Made by a program: the position numbers and the translations under genes
The notes under the pieces: generated by a model
What the model saw: the letters and a program-made list of their open reading frames with translations, nothing else
Told to the model about the DNA's origin: nothing
Databases searched by the model: none
NCBI RefSeq assembly: GCF_010093535.1
Contig: NW_022985221.1
Coordinates: forward strand, 1 to 64,000
Source of the DNA: Lindgomyces ingoldianus
Lineage: Eukaryota; Ascomycota; Dothideomycetes; Pleosporales; Lindgomycetaceae
Reading direction: 5' to 3'
DNA: 64,000 bases
Shown here: in pieces, positions 35,020 through 47,400 of the stretch
Layout of the letters: every line of letters begins with the position of its first letter
Position numbering within the stretch: position 1 is the stretch's first letter

Positions 35020-37915
35020 CTATGACACACTTCGGATGTTGGTGCGCGATGGCCGTGGAAGAGGCTGTGCATACTTTGACACGGGAACCATGTCGTTGGT
35101 GATCTCGTCTTCGAGATGTTCATCATCGTGCTCAACGATGCGCGTTGGGACGTCTGGGACATCCTCATGTGGTCGATGCTGCAAGCTATGCCTGTCGGGT
35201 GTTGTTGACGAACTTGCGATCGACATGGAAGTGCTCGACCTGTGAACAAGATCTGGGGTTGGGGGGATGCTGGAGTTGCGACCTGGGCGAAGACTCATAT
35301 CATCGTCGCCGAACTCACTGCCTTGAGTGGACTGTGTCCTTCCGCCATTTGAAGACAACTGGCCGACGCTAGCCCGACGCTCGCTGTGACTATCGTCGTC
35401 GGTATCAGCCTGCTGGGCAAGCTGGAGGCCTTCGACGGCAGCAGCGCACTGCTCCGAAATATTTCGGATAATATACGCAATGGCGTCAGTCTTGTCACGG
35501 AGATGGCGGTCGGCAACATCAACCATGCTGAGAGTCGAGTAGCGCTTGGAATTGCGGCCAACTGGACTGCTGAGTAAGCGATGTTCCATGTCTGGAGTGA
35601 CATCCTCACCCTCGAGATGCTTGCCATCCACTGTGCTTGCTCTCGATTCATTGCGGTCCTGAACACCAGCAACACCACGAATAGCGCCAACCCCTGAAGC
35701 ATCCTTGACAGCGATGCGTGTGCTGGATTGCTCGTACTCTTCCTCGTCTTCTTCTGGTACATCCTCGAAGCCCTCTTCGATGTAGTTGGAAAGCTCAGGG
35801 TTCCCATTAAGCGACTTGACAATATGCTCCATGTGGTGAGTTTGACCTTCAATAAGTGCGCGAAGATGGAGAACAACGCGTTGAGCCTCATCGCGTTGAC
35901 GAGAAATGGCCATATTGGTGTGTTGAAGGGCACCCAGTTCCTTCTTGTTGCGCTTCCTCTCGCGTTCGAGCTCTTCGGCAATATCTTGCTGGAGGACGAG
36001 AGCCTCCAAAGCATCGTCACGCTGCTTCTCTGTGCCCGACAAACGGACGGTAAGACGAGCAGCATCGTCCTTCTGCTGGTCAATAAGACCAGTAAGACGA
36101 CGGTTCTCACGTTTGTGATTTTCGATCTTGACTTTGAGCTCCTGTGTTTCCTTGGTGAGCTGCTCAGCGAAGGCTTGGAATTTGAGAAACTGTTGCTTCC
36201 AGCTCTCAAGCTCTTCGACCAAGAAATTGTTCCTCTTAGTGACTTTGGAAAGCTCGGTGTCCATGCGACCTTTGAGGTTGATGAAATCTTGCCATGCCTC
36301 CATCGCGTCACGGGAATATTGATTACGCTCCCTGACGATCTCGTTCAAATGGCGCATTGACACCTTGGTCATCAAGGGCTTCTTGACGGAACCTCCGAAA
36401 ATGGCCTTCACACCCGTGTTTCGTCCCTATGAAAGAATCAGTGATACATCTTCGGTTGGTATTAGGGTGTGCGACTAACCAATTTTTCGCACACGTGGTC
36501 CATGACAGTCATAACAGCATCTTGATTCCACCAGTCTGGATCCTGGATACTTTCCACCTCGCCACGCATCACGATAATCTGACCGGCTGGAATGAGCTTA
36601 CCGCCTCCGTACGCAGACCGTAAATGTTGTGGAACACCAGTTGGTGAGACATCACCATTTAGAGCTTGCGTAAGTCGGTTGATCATCTTGGATCTCTGGC
36701 CAGCTGAAAGTGCAGTGGGTGGGCTTGAAGTCAATACGAAGTTGCGATCCAAGTCAACCACCAGCGCATCTGTTGGGGCCGTGAACAGGGAGCGGCATTC
36801 GGAGGTTACACCAAGGATGTATGGGCCCGGTTCTTGTACTAGCTCCTTGACATGACGTGCATGAACGACGGGAACATACAGACCACTCCATTCGTACACC
36901 CTGACACAGAATCGGACAGTCTCAGAAGCAACTGTGAGCATCGCAGGGTAATGACTAACGAAAATGATTCGTCGCGTTGGTGAAACGGCGGCTTCCATAA
37001 CCCCGACAATATTGGGGATGGAAAGGCATGTAAACAGTGGCCACATGGCGAAATTCTGGAATCCAGTGGGCGACGAGGGGAATTGGTAACACAACGCGTA
37101 GTCTTTCATGTCGATTCTGACCAAATCGTTAAGTCGCGGGGCGGGGAAGCTGAGGATACGGGAGACCTCCTCGGCGTGAAAAAGATTGGTGGCTTTGTTC
37201 CAATGAATCCACATGCCACGGAGATAATCGCCGAGCAGATTATACAAGGGATACCGGGAAAGGAAACTCAGACAGTACGGGATCCAGTACGTTTCGTCGC
37301 TGTTGTCGAAGAAGTCGGGCTCGATGCGCTTGCGCAAGTCGCGAATGGTCTCGGCCCTCTTCTCATCGGCGCGGGACCAGACGCGAAGAGCAATGCCATA
37401 GAGAGTGTGCGACGAGTCTTGCTGCAAGACAAACGAGTGGTGAACGCAGTGAGGCTGGCTCCTGCCTGTGCAAATCTCAACATCGTGAGGGAAGCAAGCC
37501 TGGGATCCAGGGTCAGAGCGAAACTCAACGGTCGCGGAAAAAGGAAACCTACCCGCATCGCGGCGTGAAGAGACCTTGCAATCTCGTTATCTTGCTCCAA
37601 CCTCGGGCTGCTTCCTAGAATCTCTGGAAGCCAAAAAGTACCAACCGCGCCTTTCATGTGTCCAATCTTCCCCTGACTCGGAGCGGGCGCCTTTACCCAT
37701 TGAGATGGCTCTCTTCCCACACCACATACCATATAAGCGTGGGTCAATGTCTTGGGGCTCCTCTGGCCCTGTTTAATGTTCAGAGTTGAGGGTAACGGCT
37801 GAGTAATCCTTGAGTGCAGGGAAGAAGTCCTGCTGGGGATAATCAGGCTGGTGTCGCCTTGGCTAGTGGAGGGTCGCTCGCCAGTGCGAGGACGCAGGCT
37901 TAGAGAAGGTGCCAT
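35020..37915 (-). CDS. DENN-domain protein with long C-terminal coiled coil
   Basis: Complement of three exons: 37553-37915, 36480-37499 and 35020-36426, all in phase 0, giving 929 residues. Both introns are 53 nt (37500-37552 GTAGGT...CAG; 36427-36479 GTTAGT...TAG). Residues about 55-200 resemble the upstream DENN module (a CFPHDVEIC strand and a QQDSSHTLYGIALRVW strand); about 200-400 carry the central DENN core (YWIPYCLSFLSRYPLY, RRIIFVSHYPAMLTVASE, PYILGV, ALVVDLD). From about 510 to 670 lies a charged heptad-rich coiled coil, then a serine-rich disordered tail. DENN proteins generally act as exchange factors for Rab GTPases in membrane traffic; the Rab partner here is unknown. The start at 37915 is the first ATG of the open frame and precedes a low-complexity leader. 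Assignment to DENN rests on motif resemblance only. Confidence 0.85.
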
Positions 37916-40152
37916 TGCGGGAAAGACGGGCGTCGAAACTGATCTTCAAGACAACGTTGGCCGTGCGTGGAGGCAAAAAGTACGGCACGAGTTATAGAAG
38001 CAGCTGCTAAGAGGGGGGAGCGGACATTCGAACAAAAAAGTGAATGATAGAGAGCGTGAAGGGCAGACAAACAGCAGCAGAGCGTGAAGAAAGCACTCGA
38101 GGTGCAATTGAAGGCTCTGAGGTCACCTTGCTGCAGGTGGGCAGTGAGGAGAGGTGCAGCAAGGGAGGAGGAGAGCGGCTTGGGTGCTTTTGGGGGACAT
38201 GCGGCAGGACTGAGGAGGCAAAGCTCGGGCGCTGGAGCTTGGGGGAGAACATCCCGAAGTGGCGCTAGCGAGGGTAGGCTTCACAAGTCTCGGTTCGATA
38301 GGAAATGACGGCCTGTTCCCTGCCAATCCGCTCGCGAACAGGGTCTCGTCTCCGTGCAGAAAGGATATGCACGGCGCGCCCAGGGGTTTCGACGACGACG
38401 CCAGGAACGTGCATCGCCGTGGGTGATGGGACCTTATGCTCCGTGTGCAAATAACGGTGTGTTCACAGCTCGGAAGAACCGAATGGCCAACGGGCGCGAG
38501 GAGCGGAGCGAGAGTGACAAGAAACCGAGTCAAATGTGTTTCTCAGCGGAGCGTGCAGTCCGTCGCAATAACTTCAGAGTAGTTATATTGCATCACGCAC
38601 GCTGCGTGTGATGTAGCGCTGCCGGAGACATCACCATCTCCCAACACCCGTACCTCTGGTACCACGACTCGTGCAGGACTGCAAGACCACAAATCACACG
38701 GCAGCTCGCCCGCTTCGTCCGTTCCCCGGAACAGAGAGGGACCTGGCCGCCGCGGCGATAGCCTTGGTTTTGCTCTGTGATACCGATTAGGGATGAGGAT
38801 TGACTTCTTGTGCACGGCGCCATGACTTGCTGTCTGCAGTGAGTCTTCGGCTGCCCATGATGGGCCATGCGCATGGAGTCTTTTCCATGAATGGGTCATC
38901 CCACGGCTAGCCCAGCGATCAGGCCCCTGAGAATCGCGGATTCGTTTTCTAGCTTTCTGTAAGAAAGCCCTGGACGTGATGAGGGATCACTGACGATCAA
39001 TTGCCGTGGCATTTGCGGCGTGTTTGATCCCTCCGAACGTTTTCGCAGCAACCTGGGCAGGGTTTGTTTTGAGGGGAAGCGGGTCGTGAGCTATTTTACT
39101 CGTCTCCTCAGGCTGTTGACAACCCTTTTTTCATGCAAACTGCCAACGACAGGGCTTCAACGTCGCCATCGATAGGGGCAACGTTGCTCTCGAAGCGTGC
39201 TGGTCAGGGTGTGAGGGAGAAAGCTGAAACGTCGAGCCTTTGGTGACGCTAACCGCAGAGGAACAACGCGCTCGCCGACTAGCTTTGATCTACAATTCAG
39301 TAGTCTCCACAAGTATTACCCATCTTAAACGACTAATAAGACCGCTGGCATCTTCCATGACAAAGTGACCTCCTCTTCTTGCTCCAACACGAGTCCGACG
39401 TCTCCAGAATGATCATCGCCTGGATTAGCCTGGGAGAGGGTGGATGCGCCTCCGCACCATCTGTTAAGGATCTCCCAGCCTTGGGCTGCAGGAAGAAGTA
39501 GTGTGGCGACCACACAAACTCACAGAATGATGAGCGATGTTAGCCAGCAGTGCGCACATCGCCCGTGCTGCTTATCCACCATTGGCCTGCAGGAGATCTG
39601 CTCTCCCCCAAAGCCGAGTCCGTGTGTGCATGCAGCGCAGTGAGGATCGGTTGATCCGAATTGGTCACAGAAAAAAAGTCAATTTCTATGCTCTGGAAAG
39701 GCTGGAGCGAAAAAAGCGCTCCAAACCCTCACCACCACTAAAGCTGCAACACAGCAAGATCCACGAATTTCATTCCCAGATCTTCACAACGTAGAACCCT
39801 CCAGTTAGCTTCTGAAGCTCCAATCCGCGTTAGCTAGCTTGACGGCGTATTGGAGGGGAGAGAAAAGCTCCGAGATGCAACCACGCCACAACCAAACCTC
39901 CCCGGCTCCTTCACCCATCGCCGCCAAGCCCATCACAACTCCGTAACACACCATTCATCTCATACCCACTGGAACCAGCTTACCATCGTAACTAAATTCC
40001 ACTGCCCGCGCGCACTACACGGCGGCTGCGCGTTCTCCCTTTCCGTCCGCCACCCTCCTGCCAACCATAATCGTCGTTCGCCGTCCCGAAATTCTGCAGC
40101 ATCTCATTTTCAGATTTCGCGTCTGTCATCACGGAATCTCCGATCAGCCCAT
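37916..40152. other. Divergent promoter region between the DENN gene and Bcd1
   Basis: The two flanking genes are transcribed away from each other, so both promoters and 5' untranslated regions lie here. Open frames up to 136 codons (for example 38123-38533) occur on both strands in this GC-balanced DNA, but none shows a recognisable domain, intron pattern or convincing start. Confidence 0.55.
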
Positions 40153-41527
40153 ATGGCCGATGAAACGCTGCTGAGTGATTTATGTAGCATCTGGTGTGTT
40201 TTGAGCACATCTTCCATGTCTTCCATGACGTTTACACCTTGCCCATGTCCAATGTCGTTGTCATCTATCTCTCCAGACCCCGCTTTCATACATAGACTAA
40301 AACAGACGTTTCAATTTGCGCAACCCACTGAGACATTCCCAACACTAAGGCTGACAGAATCTAGCAACAACAAGAAATCCAAGTACTGTTGTCCAGGCTG
40401 CGCAGCTCGGACCTGCTCGCTGCCATGCTACAAGCGTCACCAGCAATGGGCACAGTGTACCGGGAAACGAGATCCCACGAAATATGTGAAGAAATCTCAA
40501 TTAGCCACTCCCGCTGGGATCGATCATGACTATAACTTCATCACTGGCATTGAACGTGGGCTAGACAGAAAAGAGAAAGATATCCAAGATAGAGGACTTA
40601 GTGTCGCCAATGCAGCCCGGACCGGACCAGGGAAGGGAGAAATCACAGAGCAACGATACAAAGCCGCCGGCGTGAATGTGATTCGAGCTCCAAAAGGTTT
40701 GAGTAGGCAGAAGGAGAATAAAACCCACGCCAGTTCAAAGTGAGTATTGTCTTTCTATCAACGCCCTTCACCCTGACCGTCTCAGGAAAAACATTGTATG
40801 GACCGTTGAATGGATACGGGAGGGCAAGGCTCGCCTTCTTTCCGAAACCTCAGAGGTCCTTTCACTCGCTGCGGCATATGCCAACCTTGCTGGACAAAAG
40901 CCCAACAAGAAAAGGAAACTAGAGCCCGACTTGGATAAAAACACTGAGCTGGAGAGATCCCAAGATACTCGAGGTATTTCTAAAGACAAATCCGGACCGC
41001 CCCAAATCAAGGTTGAGGATGAAGAAGTGGAGCGTCCGACTCCCAGACGATCCTCCTCAGAAGAGCTGTCACAAATTAAGATCGAAGAAGCATCTGGACC
41101 CGACGCCGAAGTGGCACATCATCTTCACACAAACCCTGATATCGATGATACAGACTCCCAATCCCTTCATCATCGACACAATTTCTTCCTACTAAAGCCC
41201 CGAACCAACTCCACTAGTCACGTGCTCATTCCTCTATCTGCGTCGGCGACTCTTCGTGATTGTCTCCAGGGTCGCACGGTTCTCGAATTTCCTACACTGT
41301 ATGTGCTCTCAAGCGCTCCCGATAGTCTTCCAAATGGGTACTTGCTGGAAGAGGAGTACAATAAACAAGAGCGAAAGGAGCGAAAGGAGCTCGAAGAAAC
41401 TCTGAAGGCGCATCCCGAAGCCCTGCGGGCTTGCAAGCACGAGAATACGGAGGAAAATGCGGATGACGCGGTAGACAACCAAAAAATTCTCGATGTCTTG
41501 AAAAAAGATTTAGGTACAGGGATATAA
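40153..41527 (+). CDS. BCD1: Box C/D snoRNP assembly factor Bcd1 (HIT-type zinc finger)
   Basis: Three exons, 40153-40193, 40365-40739 and 40786-41527, giving 385 residues. Introns: 40194-40364 (171 nt, GTGTGT...TAG) and 40740-40785 (46 nt, GTGAGT...CAG). Splicing the first joins TG to C and completes the HIT zinc finger: LCSIC, CCPGC, CSLPCYKRH and a last C in QWAQCTG, spaced as in human ZNHIT6/BCD1. It continues with TPAGIDHDYNFI, a conserved block of the family, and further on KKNIVWTVEW. The central part is acidic and low in complexity; the C-terminal NFFLLKPR...LIPLSASATLRDCLQGRTVLEFPTLYVL region is also family-like. The protein is nuclear and needed for stable box C/D snoRNAs. The ATG at 40153 is preferred because the finger begins at residue 10 in the family; the longer open frame back to 39850 is unlikely. 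Confidence 0.92.
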
Positions 41528-42682
41528 TCTCACCACCATGGCTTAACAGCGATGCTAAAGGTCGTACCTTTCTAGCATTCCAAATCAGTTTATTGAGCCC
41601 CTTGCACCTCCTTCACCTTGGCCACTGGTGATGAATCGAGCAAGGCGTATCTTCCACCTTCCTTTTCCATCATCAATACGAAGCCTTCTTTCCAAATCCA
41701 GTCTCACTTCCCGCCCCCCATCACCTCTTCAGCCCAACATCCCACTATTACAAAAGCATTCTCACCTCACGTCCCAACCAGAGGCTCGGTTCGCCTTTGA
41801 GGTACGGTTTCCTTGCTTTTCTCACTGTCGTGCTTGTCACCGTTTCATATTTCTTTTGATGATGTCTCCGTACCTGCAACGGCATCACATTCCAATAATT
41901 TTTCAGCCTTGATCCCCGCCCCCGTTCTGCAGAGTTCTCCGCAAACGGGCGACGCCCACGTGCAAAAGCAAAAAACCGTTGAGTCGCTGTGGCAAGTTGG
42001 CCAGGAACGAGGTTGTTTAACCTTGGTCGCGAGCGACTGGGGTGAGTTGCTTTTCAATACTAGGATACGGACATGGGGACCGGCGATGGGCAGGTGGGAA
42101 GGATCACTTTGGGATTCTGTCAAATTAAGTTGGCTCTGTGTCACAGAAGTTCACGTCTTCGAGACGTTCTAGTAAATACTACAATCGCTAATGATTCGCT
42201 GAAATTAGCGGTGTGTTTCCTCCATATTTCACTCAGCTGACCTTGAGGGCAATACAGATGCCATCACCAGCAGCTTCGTGCTGCCCGCACACTACTTACC
42301 TATTGTCTATCTGCAGAGAGAGCCACTATGTTCGTTGGTTGACGCATCCTCCGAAAATTTAAGTTATAACTTAGCAATCCACTTAACTCCTTCCAATCTT
42401 TGTCTACATACGTAACTGTCAATCTAGCTTTAGTTAGCTATAAGCATGCTCTTCGCAGCGATCGAGCTCGCGCCCTAGCAACGTAAGAGGATACAAAAAG
42501 AGACTTTAGACGAGGGGTAGTCGTCAGAAACTTTCGTGCTATGTCGAATTTCTATCCTCCCTTTTATCAACCAAAATCGCGCGCATCCAGGCCCGTTTAA
42601 TCGTGCAGGTCTCAAGAAACTCCTAGATTCAGTCTCAGCTCTCGTGATTTTTCACGTCTCTTCCGATGTCCCGCTTCTCAGC
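41528..42682. other. Convergent intergenic region between Bcd1 and the secreted protein gene
   Basis: Both neighbours end here, so it holds 3' untranslated regions. An open frame of 119 codons at 41813-42172 has no recognisable feature and was not called. Confidence 0.5.
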
Positions 42683-43600
42683 TCATGGACAACGACCTCC
42701 CGCTCCAGCCATTTCTGTGGTATCTGTGAGTTACATGATTCGCGATCGCTTGCGTTGAACTGTACTTACGACCAAAAATCCCACTAGTAGCGTTCTGTCC
42801 AATATAAAACATCTCTATCGGAAAGTAACACTTCTTGTAGTCCTCCAGCCGTGCACTCTCATACCATCGACTAATATTACCAAAGTTAAACATCACACCT
42901 TGACCAAGCTAACAGGAAATAGGTTCTTCAAAAAAGGATCTTACTTACGTCGAATTACCGAACTTCTCTCCTTCTACCCAACAATACATATGCGGATACG
43001 TGGCACCAGTCTCCAATCTCTGCGACTTGGTAGTCGGCTCCCTCCAACATGGCAACGTATAATGCGCCGTATCACTCCACGTCGAGTTCCAAAGTAACGG
43101 GCTGTTGTCCACTAGATATGGCTTGATAGGCCCACACCACGGGAGCTCGTCTTGGAAATCAATGTGTTCCGCTGGGACATTGTCTTCGTCTACATAACAG
43201 TCTTCAACAGTTCGCAGAAACAATCTTCCAGAAGGATCATGCATGGTGTTGTTCTGCCAACAGTAGAACGTGTAATTGGACTTGTCATACATATACTCGA
43301 CGCTGATGCCGTAGCGGTCGGGAAACTCGGTGCATTCAGAGACACTGCCATCGCGGGTGATGAAAACAGTGTCGGGCCAGCGGGTGGGGGAGTAAACCGG
43401 GGTATAGCCGTGTGGGCGAGGATCAAAGACTTCGGCTGTGCGGGTTCGTCAGTGGACCGAATGGGGCAAGTATGGGAAACTGGGTAAGTCTTACTCCCAT
43501 TAGGTGTTATGAAGCGCTTTGACTCTGCGATTAATGGTGCTGCAGTGACATGTCGAACACCCGCAAGAAACTGCAGAAGAATAACAACGGCGATGAGCAT
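42683..43600 (-). CDS. Small secreted cysteine-rich protein, effector-like
   Basis: Complement of four exons: 43495-43600, 42959-43435, 42770-42898 and 42683-42723, giving 250 residues. Introns are 59, 60 and 46 nt with GT-AG ends; the second uses GTAATT because a nearby GTAAGT breaks the frame. The N-terminus is a typical signal peptide (about residues 1-20, cleavage after TAA or TAAP). The mature part has eight cysteines and six N-glycosylation sequons (NGT, NYT, NNT, NST, NIS, NAT), many aromatic residues and no further membrane segment. Even cysteine number, sequons and export signal argue for an extracellular disulphide-bonded glycoprotein. I do not recognise a family; effector-like is a description of size and make-up, not a shown function. 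It lies about 0.6 kb from a RIP-affected Copia element. The splice model is internally consistent but not confirmed. Confidence 0.7.
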
Positions 43601-44208
43601 TTTGTTGAAAACAAATCCAACTATTACAAATATCTAATACTAGGCGCGCAATGATAGCATTTTCTCCGCAGCCATCTTATATATCATTTTCCCACATCCA
43701 AACAACAATATCAGCATCACGTGCGTGCCGGCTCTATCTCCCTTTCGGGGTGAATAACCGCTCGTCGGGATCCTTCGAAGGATTTTACCATCGAGAAACT
43801 ACGTACCCTACAATATACTCTCACGGGAAAATGCTAGTGTCTCCTGTCCAATACGTAATTCTTGTTTAGTTATATGAACTCGGAATCCGAAGCTAAAGAA
43901 TAGGCTCGAAGCTTGCGTCACGATGCAGGCTTATTGTACTGCCCCTTGTCACCTAACGTGGAATATGACAGGTAATTAGGGAACAGGGCGTTACATCTTT
44001 TCATATTCTGTCTAATATTAGCAAAAAGATTGACTAAAGAGCTCTAACCTATGCTTTTCCACGATATGGGATAACATGCTCTATGTAACTGGAAATCATT
44101 ATTGAGAAAACTTACAGGTATGTTCGGCTGGTTTAATGAGCAATTGTTCCTTTGATGGTCTCTAGTAAACTGATCATATTACTTAGGAGCGCCTAATATA
44201 TACGTACG
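43601..44208. other. Promoter side of the secreted protein gene and border of the Copia block
   Basis: No open frame with features; composition becomes gradually AT-richer. Just before the LTR the sequence is TATATACGTACG, the last four bases being the apparent target duplication. Confidence 0.5.
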
Positions 44209-44460
44209 TGTTGAATGGACTCTCTGCTAGCTAGCACTTGGTGTCAGCAAATGCGTACGAGACAGAGAGGTTTGCACGGTGTAAACATCGCACAGGGGTG
44301 TTAAGTAACTAGTGTTAATTACTTCTTGTTATTTCTATTGTACAAAGGAAAGGGGTTAATATAGTCCTAAACTCTGCGCACAGATCTCTGTGCACAGGGA
44401 TCTAGGCGCATCTAAGCTACGTAACTATTAACTAGGCGCCTAAATATTACTATTTAGATA
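44209..44460 (-). repeat. Left LTR of the Copia-like element (3' LTR), 252 bp
   Basis: Starts TGTTGAATGG and ends ATTTAGATA, where the partner ends ATTCGGACA. The outer part (left) keeps C and G bases (CTTGGTGTCAGC, GTACGAGAC) that are T and A in the partner; the inner part is more mutated. Confidence 0.9.
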
Positions 44461-47400
44461 TTAGCAACTTTTTATTTTTCTTTTATACAAAACTTGCCTT
44501 ATTTACACATATAGTAAATAGGTTGCTGTAGGGCCTTTTTTGCCTATTTTATATAGGCTTAAGTTTGTTAACTAACGCTTTAACTTTAATAGTTAGTTAG
44601 TTGTACAAAATTAGTTTCTTAAGAGTAAAGTTTAGCACCTTTTTTATATAAGCATTTATAGAGTTATTCTTTTTATTAATTTACTTAATTTTTATAATCT
44701 CTCTCTTTTTATATAATTCTTAAATTAATATAATATTAATTATAAGTTTTTTTTATTTATTATTCTAAGCTTTATAAGACATTTATATAAAAATCTTAAA
44801 TTTATGCATAGTATAATAGGTATAGGAGGTATTCTAAGCATACATGTAATCTAGTTAATAGTTGTACTTAGTGTAATTATGTAGTTAAATTCTTCTACTA
44901 TTCTGTACAGCTTACTAGCTAAGACAGAGCAGGTAACATGTTTACACTTAGAGAAGTTCTAGTATATAATATTACTTATAATTTTAAAGTTATATAAGTT
45001 TCTAGTTTACTACTTAGTTTTAAAAATAATAAAAAAGCTAAGCTATAAACTTAGGTTTTTATTATTTATAAATAATTTATTAGTAAAAATAAATAACTTT
45101 ATATAAAAAAGATTAAGAAGTACATATAATAATTCTTTATTTTAGTTATTAATTTACTATTAAATTTATATATTTAATGCCTTAATATTGTTATATAATA
45201 GTAACACAACTTAAGCAGCAGTAGACAGGTTAAATGCTGCCTTAGGTTAACATACTAATGCAATATAGGCACCTTGCGCGCGCTATTTAACGTACTTCTG
45301 CGCAGCATCCTCTACCTTAGACTCTATTATGTGTAGATTCCTAGCTTAACTTTTTTATATAAAAATAATATTATTTTATATAAAGTAGATTTTTCTTTTA
45401 TTAAATTTAATAGCTTAATTATATAATAGTATAGTCTTAGGCTTTACTTAGAAGTTAGCTTTAAGTAATTTTTTTTATATAAAATTAGCTATAATAATAC
45501 TAAGAGTATTATTTATTTATAGTCTTATAATACTAAGCACTATTAAGCCTTTATATATAATTAATAAGCATAGATTATATAATAAGGTTTTTATAAAAAG
45601 TCTATTTTTATAATAGTTGTAGTATGTTTTAAACTAATATAAGCCTAACTCTGCTGCGCTGTATAGTAGTTATACAACTTTAAATATTATGTGTAAAGAG
45701 AAGCTTTTATAGAGTTCTTTTAGTAGTTATATAAAAAAAGTGTAAACAAGCTTATCTATTAATTATATATATACTTAGGTAATATTGCGTAGTTTATAGT
45801 GCATATTATATAAAGCTATTAGTAATAAGCTAATAGCTAAAATTAACCTTTAACTTATTTTTTAAATTATAGAAAACTATATAAAGATTTTCTTTTTCTT
45901 TTTATCTAAATATTTTATAAATATAAGTTATAACTTTTTATATAGTTTTATTAATTTTCTTTTAACTTTATATATAAGTTAAAGGTTAAAGATTTATCTT
46001 TTATAAATTAATAAATTATATAAAAGTACTTTAAATGTGCTATTTATAATTAGACTTTTTATTTCTATATAGTCTAATTCTTTAAATAGTCTTCTAGGTA
46101 TTATAATTACACTGTCTATATAAAGCTTAATTACTAGCACGTAGTCTTTTTTTTTTTAAGTTAAAAATGTTGTAGCCTATAAATTTTTATATAGTCTTTC
46201 TTAGCTTTTTTTAGCTAGCTATAGTTTTAGTTCTAGTTTATATAATAAATCTAATGCTGCTTAAGAGGCTGTTTTATGCAGTTTATTAACTAGAGTTAGT
46301 TACTTATATAGGCAACTTCTTTTTTATGCCTGTAAAGGATCTTTTTATACTAGGGCTAGTTTATCTAGATTTAGTAATTCTTATGTAGGTTTATCTTTAT
46401 CTTTTATATAATAATATAGTATAACTTATGTGTAGTAGAGTCTTACTAGACTATTTTTTATCTTAATAATAACATTTAAGGCTTTAATTCTTTTTACTAT
46501 GTATAGTTCTATCTATCCTTTTTTTTTTTACTATGTCTTTACTTTAGAACTAAGTAGAAGATTTAGTACTTTATATAAAGTTAAGCTATTTTAAGTATTA
46601 ATTATATAATTAATATTAACTTTTACTTTTTTACTTTAAAGCATCTTTATTACCTTTTATATAGTGTTAGCTTATGTAATAATATTAGAGGATAGTGTAG
46701 AATCTATGTTAATTCTTAGGTATGTTTTAAATATAAGTAATGTAGGTATAAGACTATTTAGTTTTGCTATATTATTTAAAGCTTTAATAGCTATCTGTAA
46801 TACTAACTTATTATTTATATAATTATCTAATTCTGCATAGAGAATATTGTACACATGTTGCAGTAGTGCGTGCGCGCGCTTAATCTTCTCTAGAGCCTAA
46901 TAGGCCTCTACTAGCATCTGTTAACACATTGCTTCTATAATCTTTACGTAATTCTAGAAGTCTTTAGATATAAAGTTTATACTAAAGTTATATATAATAT
47001 AATTAGGTAGGCCTTAGTATATGTTAATTTAACACTTATAAAGTGTGTTCTAGGTATCTTGTGTAGACATTAATTTTAAAAAGGTTGCTACTTAGAATAA
47101 TATATTTATGTTAATTATATATAGTATGTTTTAGTTACTAATTTATATAACATTAATTACTATTTTATAGTTAAAGTGTAAGTTATTCTTAATTATAAAC
47201 TTAAATTTTTATAGTGCTAAGTTATGTAGCTAATATATATAGTAAAACTTTTTAATCTTTTTAAGTATAAAGAAATTAATGTTATATTTAGTGTTTTTAA
47301 GCATTATATAAAGTTATTTTATATAAAAATAGCTAAATTTTTTATGTAGTTATTAAAGTTTATGTTTAGTAAAAAAAAACATTAATTTTTTCTTTTATAT

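Noticed and set aside
35295..36311. 338-codon minus-strand frame inside the DENN gene
   Set aside because: Alternative frame of the coiled-coil exon, serine/arginine-rich and without any domain.
38123..38533. 136-codon minus-strand frame in the DENN-Bcd1 spacer
   Set aside because: No domain, overlaps several other frames of similar size, and lies in the expected promoter region.
39850..40743. Long plus-strand open frame as the N-terminal part of Bcd1
   Set aside because: It reads through the first intron and has no family resemblance upstream of 40153; the spliced model restores the zinc finger.
46672..46854. 60-codon minus-strand frame as a gene
   Set aside because: It is a surviving fragment of the Copia-like polyprotein.
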